Positions 1 through 10,166 are shown, numbered from the stretch's first letter. The stretch is DNA of 64,000 nucleotides from CAVZVW01 sp963778845 (GCA_963778845.1 CAVZVW010000001.1:248001-312000); one strand, 5' to 3'. Numbers and translations: made by a program. The notes: generated from the sequence alone by a model not told the origin.

Positions 1-576
1 GAGCGCGTCGCGGGTGACGAGACCGCGCCGCAGGGCAGAGTCGGCGATCGCCAGCGCCTCGACGAAGGGCAGGGACGTGGCGCAGTCGAGCACCGTGCGC
101 ACGGGGTCGGTGACGCCCACGCGGAGCTCGGCGTCGGTGGGCGCACCCCAGTGCAGCCTCACCCCGGGCGGCCGGTGCGGCGACAGTCCACGGCGCACCG
201 TGATGCTCACCTCGGTCGGCTCGGCAACCGAGGAGAACCCCAGCGCCTGCGCCGCCGAGCCGTGCGAGAGGACGCCGCGGCAGGACGCGGCTACCAAGCG
301 CGGGTCAGGTAGGCCCGGCAGCACATAGACGCCGCGGGCAGGGCGGACGACGCGGCCCTCGTGCAGTGCCCGCTGGAGCCGGCGCCGCGAGGAGTGCTCC
401 AACAGCTCAGACGTCGTCGCCCTGCCGCCGGTGAGCCGCAGCACGCGCGAGGGGTCGAGGCGACCGGACGTCGTCTGCGTGGGGACGGCACGCCGCTCGG
501 GCCTAGCGGATGCGTCGGGCACGTCGGGCGCGTCGGGCACGTCGGGCACGTCGGGCACACCGGGCATGTCGGGCAT
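1..576 (-). CDS. AbiEi-like N-terminal domain protein (C-terminus off window)
   Basis: The frame stays open from an ATG at 576 to the window edge (192 codons), so the C-terminus is missing. A short Pro-Asp-Val repeat tail precedes a winged-helix-like segment (SSRRRLQRALHEGRVVRPARG, then VYVLPG). After it come RGVLSHGSAAQALGF and TDPVRTVLDCA. These are hallmarks of the actinobacterial family with an AbiEi-antitoxin-type N-terminal domain, often followed by a DUF559/Vsr-like nuclease domain. The nuclease part would lie outside the window and is not seen. No AbiEii-type toxin gene is visible upstream, so an antitoxin role is only a family-level inference. It lies downstream of mfd on the same strand, about 210 bases away. 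Confidence 0.7.
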   Translation of the reverse strand, partial: MPDMPGVPDVPDVPDAPDVPDASARPERRAVPTQTTSGRLDPSRVLRLTGGRATTSELLEHSSRRRLQRALHEGRVVRPARGVYVLPGLPDPRLVAASCRGVLSHGSAAQALGFSSVAEPTEVSITVRRGLSPHRPPGVRLHWGAPTDAELRVGVTDPVRTVLDCATSLPFVEALAIADSALRRGLVTRDAL

Positions 577-577
577 G
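515..577. repeat. 9-bp tandem repeat, about 7 units (TCGGGCACG type)
   Basis: Seven near-identical 9-bp units lie at the 5' end of the AbiEi-like gene. Read on the minus strand they give Pro-Asp-Val/Met/Ala/Gly triplets. Each unit is three codons, so changes in unit number keep the frame. Confidence 0.8.
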
Positions 578-647
578 GTGGCGCGACCGGCGGGGGCGCC
601 GCCTGTGTTGTCCACAGGGTCGAGGGCGGTCGAGCGTACGCAGATCT

Positions 648-699
648 GACACAAGTCCCCCGCCGAACGGTCCGACCCGGCGTGTCGCCGACTTGTGTC
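648..699. promoter_or_regulatory. 10-bp inverted repeat with 32-bp spacer
   Basis: GACACAAGTC at 648-657 and its exact complement GACTTGTGTC at 690-699 lie between the mfd stop and the start of the AbiEi-like gene. This is the right place for an operator bound by the N-terminal winged helix, or for a weak intergenic hairpin. Nothing else is recognisable in the 213-base gap. Confidence 0.4.
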
Positions 700-789
700 G
701 GTTTCCGGTACACCCCAGAGGCCACGGGGGCCACCCAGGGACGACCCACGCCGGGCGACAACACGAACGAGGGACGGCCGAGCGAGGGG

Positions 790-3700
790 TCAGCGCGACG
801 CGGCAGCCGCCGCGGCCCCCACCGACCCGACCAGGACGGCCTCGATCACCTCACTGGCCCACTGCAGCAGGGCGACGTCGCGCAGTCCCTGCCCGCCGAC
901 GCGGGCCGTCGTCGGGCGGGGCACGAGGATGGTCCGCACCGCCTGCTTCACCAGCGAGCCGGGGTAGAGACGCTTCAGGCGTACCTGCCCGGAGTCCGGC
1001 AGCTCCACCGGCCCGAAGCGCACGAGGGTGCCCTGCAGCGTGACGTCCGTGAGGCCGGCGTGCCGGGCGAGCACCCGGAACCGCGCGACCTCGAGCAGGT
1101 TCTCCACCTGCACGGGCGGCGCGCCGTAGCGGTCCTGGAGCTCGGCGCGCACAGCCTCCAGGCCCTGTCTCCGAGGCGATCTCGGCGATCTTGCGGTACG
1201 CCTCCAGCCGCAGCCGCTCGCCGGGGATGTAGTCGTGCGGCAGGTGGGCGTCGATCGGCAGCTCGATCTTGACCTCTGGTCGCTCGGCCTCCACGTCACC
1301 ACGGAACTCCGCCACCGCCTCCCCCACCAGGCGCACGTACAGGTCGAAGCCGACGCCGGCGATGTGGCCCGACTGCTCACCTCCCAGCAGGTTCCCGGCC
1401 CCCCGGATCTCGAGGTCCTTCATCGCCACGTGCATGCCCGACCCGAGGTCGGTGTACTGGGCGATGGTCTGCAGCCGGTCGTGCGCCGTCTCGGTCATCG
1501 GCCGTTCGGGCGGGTAGAGGAAGTAGGCGTAGGCCCGCTCCCGGCCGCGCCCGACCCGCCCCCGCAGCTGGTGCAGCTGCGAGAGGCCGAGCACGTCGGC
1601 CCGTTCGAGGATGAGCGTGTTGGCGTTGGAGATGTCCAGGCCCGTCTCGACGATCGTGGTGCAGACGAGCACGTCGAAGCGCTTCTCCCAGAAGTCGAGC
1701 ATCACCTGCTCGAGGCGGTGCTCGCCGAGCTTGCCGTGGGCCGTGGCGATCCGGGCCTCCGGCACGAGCTCGCGAAGCCGGGCCGCCGCGCGCTCGATCG
1801 ACTCCACCCGGTTGTGGATGAAGAAGACCTGCCCCTCGCGCATCAGCTCGCGCCGCACGGCCGCGGCGATCTGCCTCTCCTCGTAGGCACCCACGAACGT
1901 CAGCACGGGGTGCCGCTCCTCCGGCGGCGTGGCCAGCGTCGACATCTCCCGGATGCCGGTCACGGCCATCTCCAGCGTGCGCGGGATCGGGGTGGCCGAC
2001 ATCGCCAGCACGTCGACGTTCATGCGAAGGTGCTTCAGCTTCTCCTTGTGCTCCACCCCGAAGCGCTGCTCCTCGTCCACCACGATCAGCCCGAGGTCCT
2101 TGAAGGCCACGTCCCCGGTCAGCAGCCGATGGGTGCCGATCACCACGTCCACGCCGCCGTCGGCGAGCCCGGCGAGGGTCGTGGCGGACTCCCGGTCGGA
2201 CTGGAAGCGGGACAGGGCGCGCACCCGCACCGGGAAGTTCTGGTACCGCTCGGCGAACGTCTCCATGTGCTGCTGCACCAGCAGGGTCGTGGGCACGAGG
2301 ACGGCGACCTGCTTGCCGTCCTGCACGGCCTTGAACGCCGCACGCACCGCGATCTCGGTCTTGCCGTACCCGACGTCCCCGCAGATCAGCCGGTCCATCG
2401 GGATCGGCTTCTCCATGTCGGCCTTCACCTCGTCGATGCAGGCCAGCTGGTCGGGCGTCTCCACGTACTGGAAGGCGTCCTCCAGCTCGCGCTGCCACGG
2501 CGTGTCGGGCCCGAAGGCGTAGCCGGACGACGCCATGCGCGCGGAGTACAGCCGGATCAGCTCACCGGCGATCTCCCGGACGGCCTTGCGTGCCCGACCC
2601 TTCGTCCGGGCCCAGTCCGACCCGCCCATCCGGTTCAGCGCCGGGGCCTCGCCACCGACGTAGCGCGTCACCTGGTCCAGCGAGTCGCTCGGCACGAAGA
2701 GCCGGTCGCCGGGCTGGCCCCTCTTGCTCGGCGCGTACTCGATCACGAGGTACTCGCGCGTCGCGCCGGCCATCGTGCGCTGCATCATCTCGACGTAGCG
2801 ACCCACGCCGTGCTGCTCGTGGACGACGAAGTCCCCCGGCCGCAGCTGGAGCGGGTCGACGACGTTGCGCCGCCTGCTGGGCAGCCGCCGCATGTCCTTG
2901 GTGCCCGACCGCGTGCCGGCGATGTCGGCCTCGGTGAGCAACGCCAGGCGCAGACCCTCGGCGACGAAGCCGTGCTCGACCGCGGCGGTGGTGACGTGGA
3001 CGACGCCCGGCTGCGGTGCGGCGTCCACCCCGGCAACCAGGCGGGCCGGGACGTCGGCCGCGGCGAGCACCTCGACCATGCGCTTGGCCGGCCCCGGGCC
3101 CTCGGTCGTGGCCACCACCGTCCACCCGGACGACACGAGGCCGCGGAGGTCGGCGAGCGCCTTGTCCGTCTCGCCGCGATAGCCGGTGACCTCGCGGGCG
3201 CCGAGGGTGACGACGCCCCCGCGTGCCTCGTCGGCCGCGTCGCGCAGGTCGTCGTCCTGGGCGAGCGAGGTGAGTGACCACCACGGGACGCCCGCGGCCA
3301 GCGCGTGCGCGCGGACGTCGGCCAGGGACCAGTAGGACGAGGCCGACAGCGCCGTGAGGTCGATCGGGTTCTTGTTGCCGGCAGAGGCGTTGGCCCACGA
3401 TGCGGCCAGGAACTCCTGGCTCGTGGCGAGCAGGTCGTGCGCCCGGGAGCGGATCTTCTCCGGGTCGAGCAGGACGACGTGGCACGCGGGTGGCAGCACG
3501 TCCAGCAGGGGTTCCATGCCGTCGACCAGCACGGGGGCCAGGGACTCCATGCCCTCGACCGCGATGCCGGCGGCGATCTTGTCCAACATGTCGGCGGCCC
3601 CCGGGAGGTCACCGACCATGCCGGCGGCCCGCGACCGCACCTCGTCGGTGAGCAGGATCTCCCGGCAGGCGGCGCCCACAGACCTCCGCCGGCGACCTCG

Positions 3701-4383
3701 AGCGAGCGCTGGTCGGCGACCGCGAACCAGCGGATCTCCTCGACGGTGTCGCCCCACAGCTCCACGCGCAGGGGGTGGTCGTCCGTCGGCGGGAAGACGT
3801 CGATGATGCCGCCTCGGACGGCGAACTCACCGCGCCGCTCCACCATGTCGACCCGGGCGTAGGCGGCCTCGACGAGACGCTGCACGACCTCGTCCATCGG
3901 TGCCTCGTCGCCGACGGCAAGGCTGACCGGCTCGAGGTCCCCCAGCCCGGTGACCAGGGGCTGCAGCACCGCCCTGACCGGTGCGACGACGACGCTCACG
4001 GGTCCGCGCAGCGGATCGCCGGCCGTCGGGTGCGCGAGCCGGCGCAGGACGGCCAGGCGTCGGCCCACCGTGTCCGACCGTGGCGACAGGCGCTCGTGCG
4101 GCAGCGTCTCCCACGCCGGGAACTCCACGACGGTCGCCGGGGGCAGGTAGCAGCGCAGCGCTGCGGCCAGGTCCTCGGACTCGCGGCCGGTCGCCGTCAC
4201 GGCGAGCACGGGACGCCCGGCGCCGAGAGGGACGCCCGCGGCCATCGAGGCGACGGCGAGCGGCCGCGCCCCCGTCGGCGCCACGATGTCCAGGCCGGTG
4301 ACGGCCCCGGAGCGTGCGGCATCGAGGAGTGCGGTGATCCCGGGATCGGGGCGGAAGGCGTCGAGCAGACCGGACAGGCTCAT
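790..4383 (-). CDS. mfd: Transcription-repair coupling factor Mfd (two frameshifts)
   Basis: Mfd removes RNA polymerase stalled at lesions and recruits UvrA. The N-terminal UvrB-like part (from MSLSGLLDAFRPDPG) contains YLPPATVVEFPAWETLPHE. The RNAP-interacting region contains LRPGDFVVHEQHGVGRYV. The SF2 motor carries the Walker A CGDVGYGKTEIAVRAAF near residue 670, the DEEQRFG box and SATPIPRTLEMA. The C-terminal domain ends AVLVGSVGAAAAAASR. The total length of about 1,198 codons fits the family. The frame changes near 3673 (one base lost in GCGCCGCCTGCC) and near 1165. The protein is continuous across the three frames, so I treat these as sequence errors rather than a pseudogene. Confidence 0.93.
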
Positions 4384-4464
4384 GACGCGACCACCCTACG
4401 CGGGGGCACCGCCGAGCCGCGCGCGCGGACCTTGACGGGCCGTGGGCCGCCCGGCACCCGTCAC

Positions 4465-5714
4465 TCAACCGGCCAGGACGATCCCTGCCCCGACGGTCAC
4501 GTTGGTCGCCTCGTCGAGCAGCACGAAGCCCGCCGGTGGTCCGGTTGCGCCGGTACTCGTCGGCGAACAAGGGGGCGGTCGTGCGCAGCCGGACCCGCCC
4601 GATGTCGTTGAGCCCCAGCTGCGTCGACGTCTCGTCGCGGTGCAGGGTGTTGACGTCGAGCCGGTACTGCAGGTCCTTGACCAGCGCCCGCACCTGGCGG
4701 GTCGTGTGCTTCAGCGCGAGCTTCTGCCCCGGCACCAGGGGCTTGTCGGTCATCCAGCAGAGCATCGCGTCGATGTCCTGGGTCACCATCGGCACGTTGT
4801 GGGGTCGGCAGATCATGTCGCCGCGGCTGACGTCGAGGTCGTGCTCGAGCCGCACGGTCACCGACATGGGCGGGAAGGCCTCACCCACGGGTCCGTCGGC
4901 GGTGTCGATGCCGGCGATGCGGGTGGTGAAGCCCGACGGCAGCACCATCACCTCGTCCCCGGGCTTGAGCACCCCGCTGCCGACCGTTCCCGCGTAGCCG
5001 CGGTAGTCGGGGTACTGGGAGGACTGCGGCCGGATCACGTACTGCACCGGGAAGCGGACGTCGATCAGGTTGCGGTCGCTGGATACGTGTACGTGCTCGA
5101 GGTGGTGCAGCAGCGAGGGCCCCTCGTACCAGGGCATGGCCGGCGAACGCGTGACGATGTTGTCACCCAGGCAGCGCCGAGATCGGGATGATCGTGAGGT
5201 CGGGCACCTCGAGCTTCGTCGCGAACCTCGTGAAGTCGTCCGCGATGGCCTCGAAGACCTCCCGCGAGTAGTCCACGAGGTCCATCTTGTTGACCGCCAG
5301 CACGAGGTGCGGCACGCGCAGGAGGGTCGCGATGAAGGCGTGCCGGCGGCTCTGCTCCACCAGGCCCTTGCGGGCGTCGACGAGCACGACGGCCAGGTCA
5401 GCCGTGGACGCACCGGTCACCATGTTGCGCGTGTACTGGATGTGGCCCGGGGTGTCGGCGATGATGAACTTGCGTCTCGGGGTGGCGAAGTAGCGGTACG
5501 CCACGTCGATGGTGATGCCCTGCTCGCGCTCGGCGCGCAGGCCGTCGGTGAGCAGGGCGAGGTTCACGTAGTCGTCGCCGTGCGCACGGCTGGCCGCCTC
5601 GACGGCGTCGAGCTGGTCGGCGAAGATCGACTTGGAGTCGAAGAGCAGCCTGCCGATCAGCGTGCTCTTCCCGTCGTCGACGGAGCCGGCGGTGGCGAAC
5701 CGCATGAGGTCCAC
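4465..5714 (-). CDS. cysN: Sulfate adenylyltransferase GTPase subunit CysN (two frameshifts)
   Basis: CysN is the GTP-hydrolysing subunit of ATP sulfurylase and works with CysD to make APS from sulfate. The GTG start at 5714 gives VDLMRFATAGSVDDGKSTLI with the P-loop GSVDDGKST. Then come DTPGHIQYTRNM (G3) and NKMD (G4), followed by the EF-Tu-like beta-barrel domains (VIRPQSSQYPDYRGYAGTV, FADEYRRNRTTGG). It starts three bases after the cysD stop. The frame breaks near 5168 (extra C inside SALLGDN) and near 4530 (extra G inside TTGGF). Restoring both gives the normal ending LLDEATNVTVGAGIVLAG. There is no fused APS kinase (CysC) domain. Confidence 0.93.
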
Positions 5715-5716
5715 GG

Positions 5717-6663
5717 TCAGAAGTACCCTTCCTTCTTGCGGTCCTCCATGGCGGCCTCGCTGAACTTGTCGTCCCCGCGCGTGGCGCCGCGTTCGGTGAT
5801 GCGCGTGGCCGCGACCTCTTCGATGATCTTGTCGACGGTGTCGGCGTCGCTGCAGGACGGCGGCGGTGAGGGAGGCGTCACCCACGGTCCGGTAGCGCAC
5901 GCGGGCCACGAACGGCTCCTCACCGGCCTTCGGGCGGCAGAACTCGTTGTTGGCGTAGAGCATCCCGGCCCGCTCGAACACCTCGCGCTCGTGCGCGAAG
6001 TAGATCGACGGCAGGTCGATGCCCTCGCGGCGCACGTACTGCCAGATGTCCAGCTCGGTCCAGTTCGACAGGGGGAAGACGCGGATGCTCTCACCCACGT
6101 GGATCCGGCTGTTGTACAGGCTCCACAGCTCGGGCCGCTGGTTCTTCGGGTCCCACTGGCCGAACTCGTCGCGGAACGAGAACACCCGCTCCTTGGCGCG
6201 AGCCTTGTCCTCGTCGCGTCGGGCACCGCCGAAGGCGGCGCTGAACCGGTGCTTCTCGAGCGCGTCGAGCAGCACGGGGGTCTGGATGCGGTTGCGCGTG
6301 CCGTCCGGCGGCTCGTGCACGAGGCCGCGCTCGAGCGCGTCCGGGACGCTGGCGAGGATGCAGCTGGACGCCGAGCTCGGCCACCCGCACGTCCCGGAAC
6401 GCCAGCACCTCGGGGAAGTTGTGCCCGGTGTCGACGTGCATCACGGGGAAGGGGATGCGGGCCGGCCAGAACGCCTTCTCCGCCAGCCGGAGCATCACGA
6501 TCGAGTCCTTGCCGCCGGAGAACAGCAGCACCGGACGCTCCATCTCCGCGGCCACCTCGCGGATGACGTGGACGGACTCGGCCTCCAGGGTGTCCAGCTG
6601 GGACAGCCGGTACTCCAGCGCCCCGTAGCCGGAGACGCCGTGACCGGACGCCGAGGCGCTCAT
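5717..6663 (-). CDS. cysD: Sulfate adenylyltransferase subunit CysD (two frameshifts)
   Basis: CysD is the PAPS-reductase-like catalytic subunit that adenylates sulfate. The PP-loop is LLFSGGKDSIVMLRLAEKAF. Other family blocks are MHVDTGHNFPEVLAFRD, SAAFGGARRDEDKARAKERV, FPLSNWTELDIWQYV, and the ending FSEAAMEDRKKEGYF. The ATG at 6663 overlaps the expected cysQ stop as ATGA. The frame shifts near 6357 and near 5858, and the homology continues across both. The order cysQ, cysD, cysN with almost no spacing indicates one operon. Confidence 0.92.
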
Positions 6664-7440
6664 CGAGCAGACACCGCACTGCCCCCCGGCACGCCCGAGC
6701 GTGCTCCCGTCCAGGCGAGGATCGGCCGGTGCCAGCTCCGGCCGGCACACGACCACGTCGGGAAGTCTCGGGTCCGGCTGGTTGTACTGCAAGGGGCTGC
6801 CGTCGACCCTGCTCGTGTGCAGCCCGGCGGCCCTGGCGACAGCGACCGGAGCCGCAGAGTCCCACTCGAACTGACCGCCGGTGTGCACGTAGGCGTCGGC
6901 GTCCCCGCGCCAGACGCTCGCACACTTCACCCCGGCCGAGCCCATGGGCACGAGCTCGGCGCCGAGGTGGTCGGCCAGCGCCACTGTGAAGTCCGGCGGG
7001 CGGGTGCGGCTGACGGCCAGGCGCGGCGGCCCGCTGCGCCGCGGGGGGACGACGGGGGGGTCGTCGGTGGCGTAGGTGAGGCCCTCGGCCGGGAGCGCGA
7101 CCGCCCCGGCGACCAGGTCACCCGACGCCCACAGGGCCACATGGACGGCCCAGTCGATGCGCGGCCGCAGCGCGTACTCGCGGGTGCCGTCGAGCGGGTC
7201 CACGATCCAGACGCGCTGGGCCGTCAGCCGCGCCCGCGGGTCCGCCGACTCCTCGCTCAGCACCGGGTCACCCGGGCGGTCCTGCGCCAGCCGCCGCAGC
7301 AGAAGGTCGTTGGAGTCGCGGTCACCGGCCCGCCGGAGCGCCTCTGCGACCAGAGCCGACTCCCGAAGGTCGAGCAGGAGGCGGCCCGCCTCGTCGGCGA
7401 GTCGGCGAGCCAGCACCGCGTCGGCGGTCGGGGACGTCAT
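6660..7440 (-). CDS. cysQ: 3'(2'),5'-bisphosphate nucleotidase CysQ (inositol monophosphatase family)
   Basis: It hydrolyses PAP/PAPS, recycling the by-product of sulfate assimilation, which fits its place ahead of cysDN. The Mg-binding motif is WIVDPLDGTREYALRPRIDW, preceded by VLSEESADP. The C-terminal motif is QFEWDSAAPVAVARAAG. ATG at 7440 starts MTSPTADAVLARRLADEAGR. As written, the frame continues without a stop into CysD, because a GGGGGG run near 6690 leaves it in phase. Dropping one G gives a TGA at 6660-6662 that overlaps the cysD ATG. I prefer that reading and take the apparent CysQ-CysD fusion to be an error. Confidence 0.88.
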
Positions 7441-7571
7441 CGGGACCTTTCGCAGGGACCTACGGCACAGACGGACTGGCGGGCGGACTTCCAGAGGCAG
7501 CCCACGACGGTACCCGACCCCGGCGCGACTGGGTGTCTCAGCGGGCGCCGGCGCCGCGGACGATCGGCTCG

Positions 7572-8192
7572 TCAGGTGCCGTTGACCGTCGCCTGGGCAC
7601 GCTCGAAGCCGGACCACACCACGTCAACGACAGTGTCGGCCGCCTCCACGAGCAGGAGCGGGAGCTCCTTGCGCTCGACAGGGGAGAAGTCGCGCAGCAC
7701 GAAGTCGGCGGCGTCCTGCCGGCCGGGGGGCCGGCCGATGCCCAGACGCAGGCGGCAGTAGTCGCGCGACCCCAGGGCCTGGCTCACCGAGCGCAGGCCG
7801 TTGTGGCCGGCCTCGCCGCCCCCGAGCTTGAGGCGGAGCGCCCCCAGGGGCAGGTCCAGCTCGTCGTGCACGACCAGCACCCGCTCCAGCGGAAGCTTGA
7901 AGAAGCGCACGAGACCGGCGACGGGCCCGCCGGACACGTTCATGAACGTCTGCGGCCGTGCCAGGACCACGCGGGGGCCCGGCAGGGCTCCTGGTGCCCG
8001 CAGGCGGGCCTGCGCGACGTCGGCCCTGGTGCGGTGGGCGGTCAGGCGCTCACCGAGGTCGGCCGCGAGGCGGTCGACCACCATCGCTCCGACGTTGTGC
8101 CGGTTGGCCGCGTACTGCGGGCCGGGGTTCCCGAGCCCGACGACGAGCCACGGGAGGTCGGCACCGGCAGGCGGCTGCGCGGCGTCGTCCAC
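7572..8192 (-). CDS. pth: Peptidyl-tRNA hydrolase
   Basis: It releases tRNA from prematurely dissociated peptidyl-tRNA. At 206 residues it is the usual length. Diagnostic motifs are WLVVGLGNPGPQYAANRHNVG (catalytic His in the RHNVG block), RPQTFMNVSGGPV, VVHDELDLPLG and KLGGGEAGHNGLRS. It lies 35 bases downstream of rplY on the same strand, the standard actinobacterial rplY-pth pair. Confidence 0.96.
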   Translation of the reverse strand: MDDAAQPPAGADLPWLVVGLGNPGPQYAANRHNVGAMVVDRLAADLGERLTAHRTRADVAQARLRAPGALPGPRVVLARPQTFMNVSGGPVAGLVRFFKLPLERVLVVHDELDLPLGALRLKLGGGEAGHNGLRSVSQALGSRDYCRLRLGIGRPPGRQDAADFVLRDFSPVERKELPLLLVEAADTVVDVVWSGFERAQATVNGT

Positions 8193-8227
8193 GAGTCCTG
8201 CGGCCGGAGTCGTTCGACCCGCGGTCG

Positions 8228-8839
8228 TCAGTCCTCGCCGCCGTCGGTGTCGTCCTCCTCCTCCGCGCCCTCGACGGGCTCGGCGGCCTCGACGGGCTCG
8301 GGGACACTCTCGGCGGTGACGTTGACCACGAGCAGGCCCGCGTCGGCGACGAGGGTCGCGCCCTCGGGCAGGACCACGTCACCTGCATGGACCATCGTGC
8401 CGACCTCCGCCCCGTCGACGGACACCTCGATCGCCTCGGGGATGCGGGTGGCCTCGACCTCGACGCTCAGGGAGTTCAGCTCGGTCATGACGACGGTGCC
8501 GATCGCGGCCGTGCCGACAACCCGGACGGGGACGTCGACCGTCACCTTCTCGCCACGACGCACGATGAGCAGGTCGACGTGCTCGATGGCACCGCGCAAC
8601 GGGTCCCGCTGCACGTCCTTGGGCAGGGCGAGCTGCGACTTCCCGTTCAGCTCGATCGAGAGCAGGGTGTTGGAGTGCTTGAGCGCGAGCATCGTTGCGT
8701 GGCCCTCGAGGGACACGTGCAACGGCTCGCTGCCGTGGCCGTACAGCACCGCGGGCACCAGCTGGGCGCGGCGCAGCCGACGGGCGGCGCCCTTGCCGAA
8801 CTCGGTGCGCGGCTGGGCGGTCAGCTTGACCTCGGACAC
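8228..8839 (-). CDS. rplY: 50S ribosomal protein L25/general stress protein Ctc
   Basis: This is the 5S rRNA-binding protein of the large subunit, in the long form with the C-terminal TL5 domain (203 residues). The N-terminal L25 fold contains RRLRRAQLVPAVLYGHG and DVQRDPLRGAIEHVDLLIVRRGEKV. The TL5 part contains TELNSLSVEVEATRIPEAIEV. The tail is acidic and disordered (EGAEEEDDTDGGED), as in other actinobacterial homologues. A start codon at 8839 follows AGGAGTGACAC, a usable ribosome binding site. Confidence 0.95.
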   Translation of the reverse strand: MSEVKLTAQPRTEFGKGAARRLRRAQLVPAVLYGHGSEPLHVSLEGHATMLALKHSNTLLSIELNGKSQLALPKDVQRDPLRGAIEHVDLLIVRRGEKVTVDVPVRVVGTAAIGTVVMTELNSLSVEVEATRIPEAIEVSVDGAEVGTMVHAGDVVLPEGATLVADAGLLVVNVTAESVPEPVEAAEPVEGAEEEDDTDGGED

Positions 8840-9127
8840 GTGTCACTCCTCAACGCGTGGCGCTCGTGCGCGCCTAGGACATCGGCTCGTGAGGCGCGGG
8901 ACGCGCCTCGGTCTGCGGTGAGGGCCTGGCAGGGCGCCTCGATGGTGCTCGGCTGTCGGTAGTCGGCGAGGGTGCTGGCGTGGTGCCGCACCGCCGACCA
9001 CGAGGACACGAGGTCCGGGTGGGCCAGCCGGCGCACCACGTCGATGACGGTGGGCACCGTCGCACCACCCTCGCCGAGGCAACCCGCGTATCGTAGCCCG
9101 CCGCCCACAAGGGAGCGAAATCCCCGA
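8840..9127 (-). other. Gene-free leader region upstream of rplY
   Basis: About 290 bases separate rplY from the prs terminator hairpin. No convincing gene is present. If the promoter proposed at 9090-9119 is used, rplY has a leader of roughly 240 nt, long enough to hold regulatory RNA structure. I could not match it to a known leader family. Confidence 0.4.
9090..9119 (-). promoter_or_regulatory. Possible sigma-70-type promoter for rplY
   Basis: On the minus strand TTCGCT (9114-9119) and TACGAT (9090-9095) are 18 bases apart, resembling -35 and -10 boxes. The -10 is good and the -35 weak. The position just beyond the prs terminator suits independent rplY-pth transcription. Confidence 0.4.
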
Positions 9128-9184
9128 CCTCTGGCGCGTAGCTGTCGCCTAGGTCGCGATGACGGGACAGCCAGGCGCCAGAGG
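9128..9184 (-). terminator. Stem-loop terminator after prs
   Basis: CCTCTGGCGC (9128-9137) pairs with GCGCCAGAGG (9175-9184). Inside it, GCTGTC (9141-9146) pairs with GACAGC (9166-9171) across a symmetric 3-nt internal loop. The hairpin begins four bases beyond the prs stop codon. There is no U-tract, as is common for hairpin terminators in GC-rich actinobacteria. Confidence 0.7.
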
Positions 9185-9188
9185 ACGG

Positions 9189-10166
9189 CTAGCTGTTCCC
9201 GTCGAAGAGGCTGGTCACGGAGCCGTCGTCGAAGACCTCGCGGATCGCGCGGGCCACCATCGGCGCGATCGAGAGAACGGTGAGCTTGTCGAACGCCTGC
9301 TCGTCGGGGATCGGCAGCGTGTCGGTGACGATGACCTCGGAGATCCGGCTGTTCTTCAGGCGGTCCACAGCCGGGCCGGAGAGCACGGCGTGCGTCGCGG
9401 TCACGATCACATCGGCGGCACCCTGCTCGAAGAGCGCATCGGCGGCCTGCACGATGGTGCCCGCCGTGTCGATCATGTCGTCGACGAGGACGCAGGTGCG
9501 CCCGGCCACCTGGCCGACGACCTCGTGCACCTTCACCTGGTTGGGCACGCTCGGGTCTCGCCGCTTGTGGATGATCGCCAGGGGCACGGCGAGCCGGTCG
9601 GACCACTGGTCGGCCACGCGCACCCGGCCGGCGTCCGGGCTCACGACTGTGAGCCTGGTGCGGTCCACGCGCTTGCGCACGTAGTCGCTGAGCAGGGGCA
9701 GCGCCCACAGGTGGTCGACGGGCCCGTTGAAGAAGCCCTGGATCTGGGCGGTGTGCAGGTCGACGGCCATGAGCCGGTTGGCCCCGGCGGTCTTGAAGAG
9801 GTCAGCCACCAACCGCGCGGAGATCGGCTCGCGACCGCGATGCTTCTTGTCCTGACGGGCGTAGGCGTAGAAGGGCGCGATCACCGTGATGCGCTTGGCC
9901 GATGCGCGCTTCAGCGCGTCGACCATGATGAGCTGCTCCATGAGCCACTGGTTGATCGGGGCGCAGTGGCTCTGGATGACGAAGGCGTCGCAGCCGCGCA
10001 CGCTCTCACCGAACCGCACATAGATCTCGCCGTTGGCGAAGTCGTACGCGCTCGTAGGGACGAGCTCGACACCCAGGTTCGCGGCGACCTGGGCCGCCAG
10101 CTCCGGATGCGCCCGGCCGCTGACGAGGACCAGCCTCTTCTCGCTGGTGGTCGTGATCCCGGTCAT
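9189..10166 (-). CDS. prs: Ribose-phosphate pyrophosphokinase
   Basis: It makes PRPP from ribose-5-phosphate and ATP for nucleotide, His and Trp synthesis. At 325 residues it has the normal length. Motifs are FANGEIYVRFGESVRG, the catalytic flexible-loop region APFYAYARQDKKHRGREPIS, MAVDLHTAQIQGFF, and the PRPP-binding loop VLVDDMIDTAGTI. Its ATG overlaps the restored glmU stop (ATGA), so glmU and prs are translationally coupled. Confidence 0.97.
   Translation of the reverse strand: MTGITTTSEKRLVLVSGRAHPELAAQVAANLGVELVPTSAYDFANGEIYVRFGESVRGCDAFVIQSHCAPINQWLMEQLIMVDALKRASAKRITVIAPFYAYARQDKKHRGREPISARLVADLFKTAGANRLMAVDLHTAQIQGFFNGPVDHLWALPLLSDYVRKRVDRTRLTVVSPDAGRVRVADQWSDRLAVPLAIIHKRRDPSVPNQVKVHEVVGQVAGRTCVLVDDMIDTAGTIVQAADALFEQGAADVIVTATHAVLSGPAVDRLKNSRISEVIVTDTLPIPDEQAFDKLTVLSIAPMVARAIREVFDDGSVTSLFDGNS

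Noticed and set aside
515..577. CRISPR array
   Set aside because: The units are 9 bp with no spacers and lie in coding sequence. No other repeat block in the window has repeat-spacer structure or nearby cas genes.
361..1272. Long plus-strand reading frames opposite mfd and its upstream region
   Set aside because: They are mirror frames of GC-rich minus-strand genes, with Arg/Pro/Gly-rich translations and no recognisable domains. The same holds for most long antisense frames across the window, such as 1235-3277 and 14555-17908.
10006..10162. GlmU extension overlapping prs by 160 bases
   Set aside because: It exists only in the phase left by a slip in the Ala-coding GCC/GCG run. The other phase ends in a natural ATGA overlap with prs.
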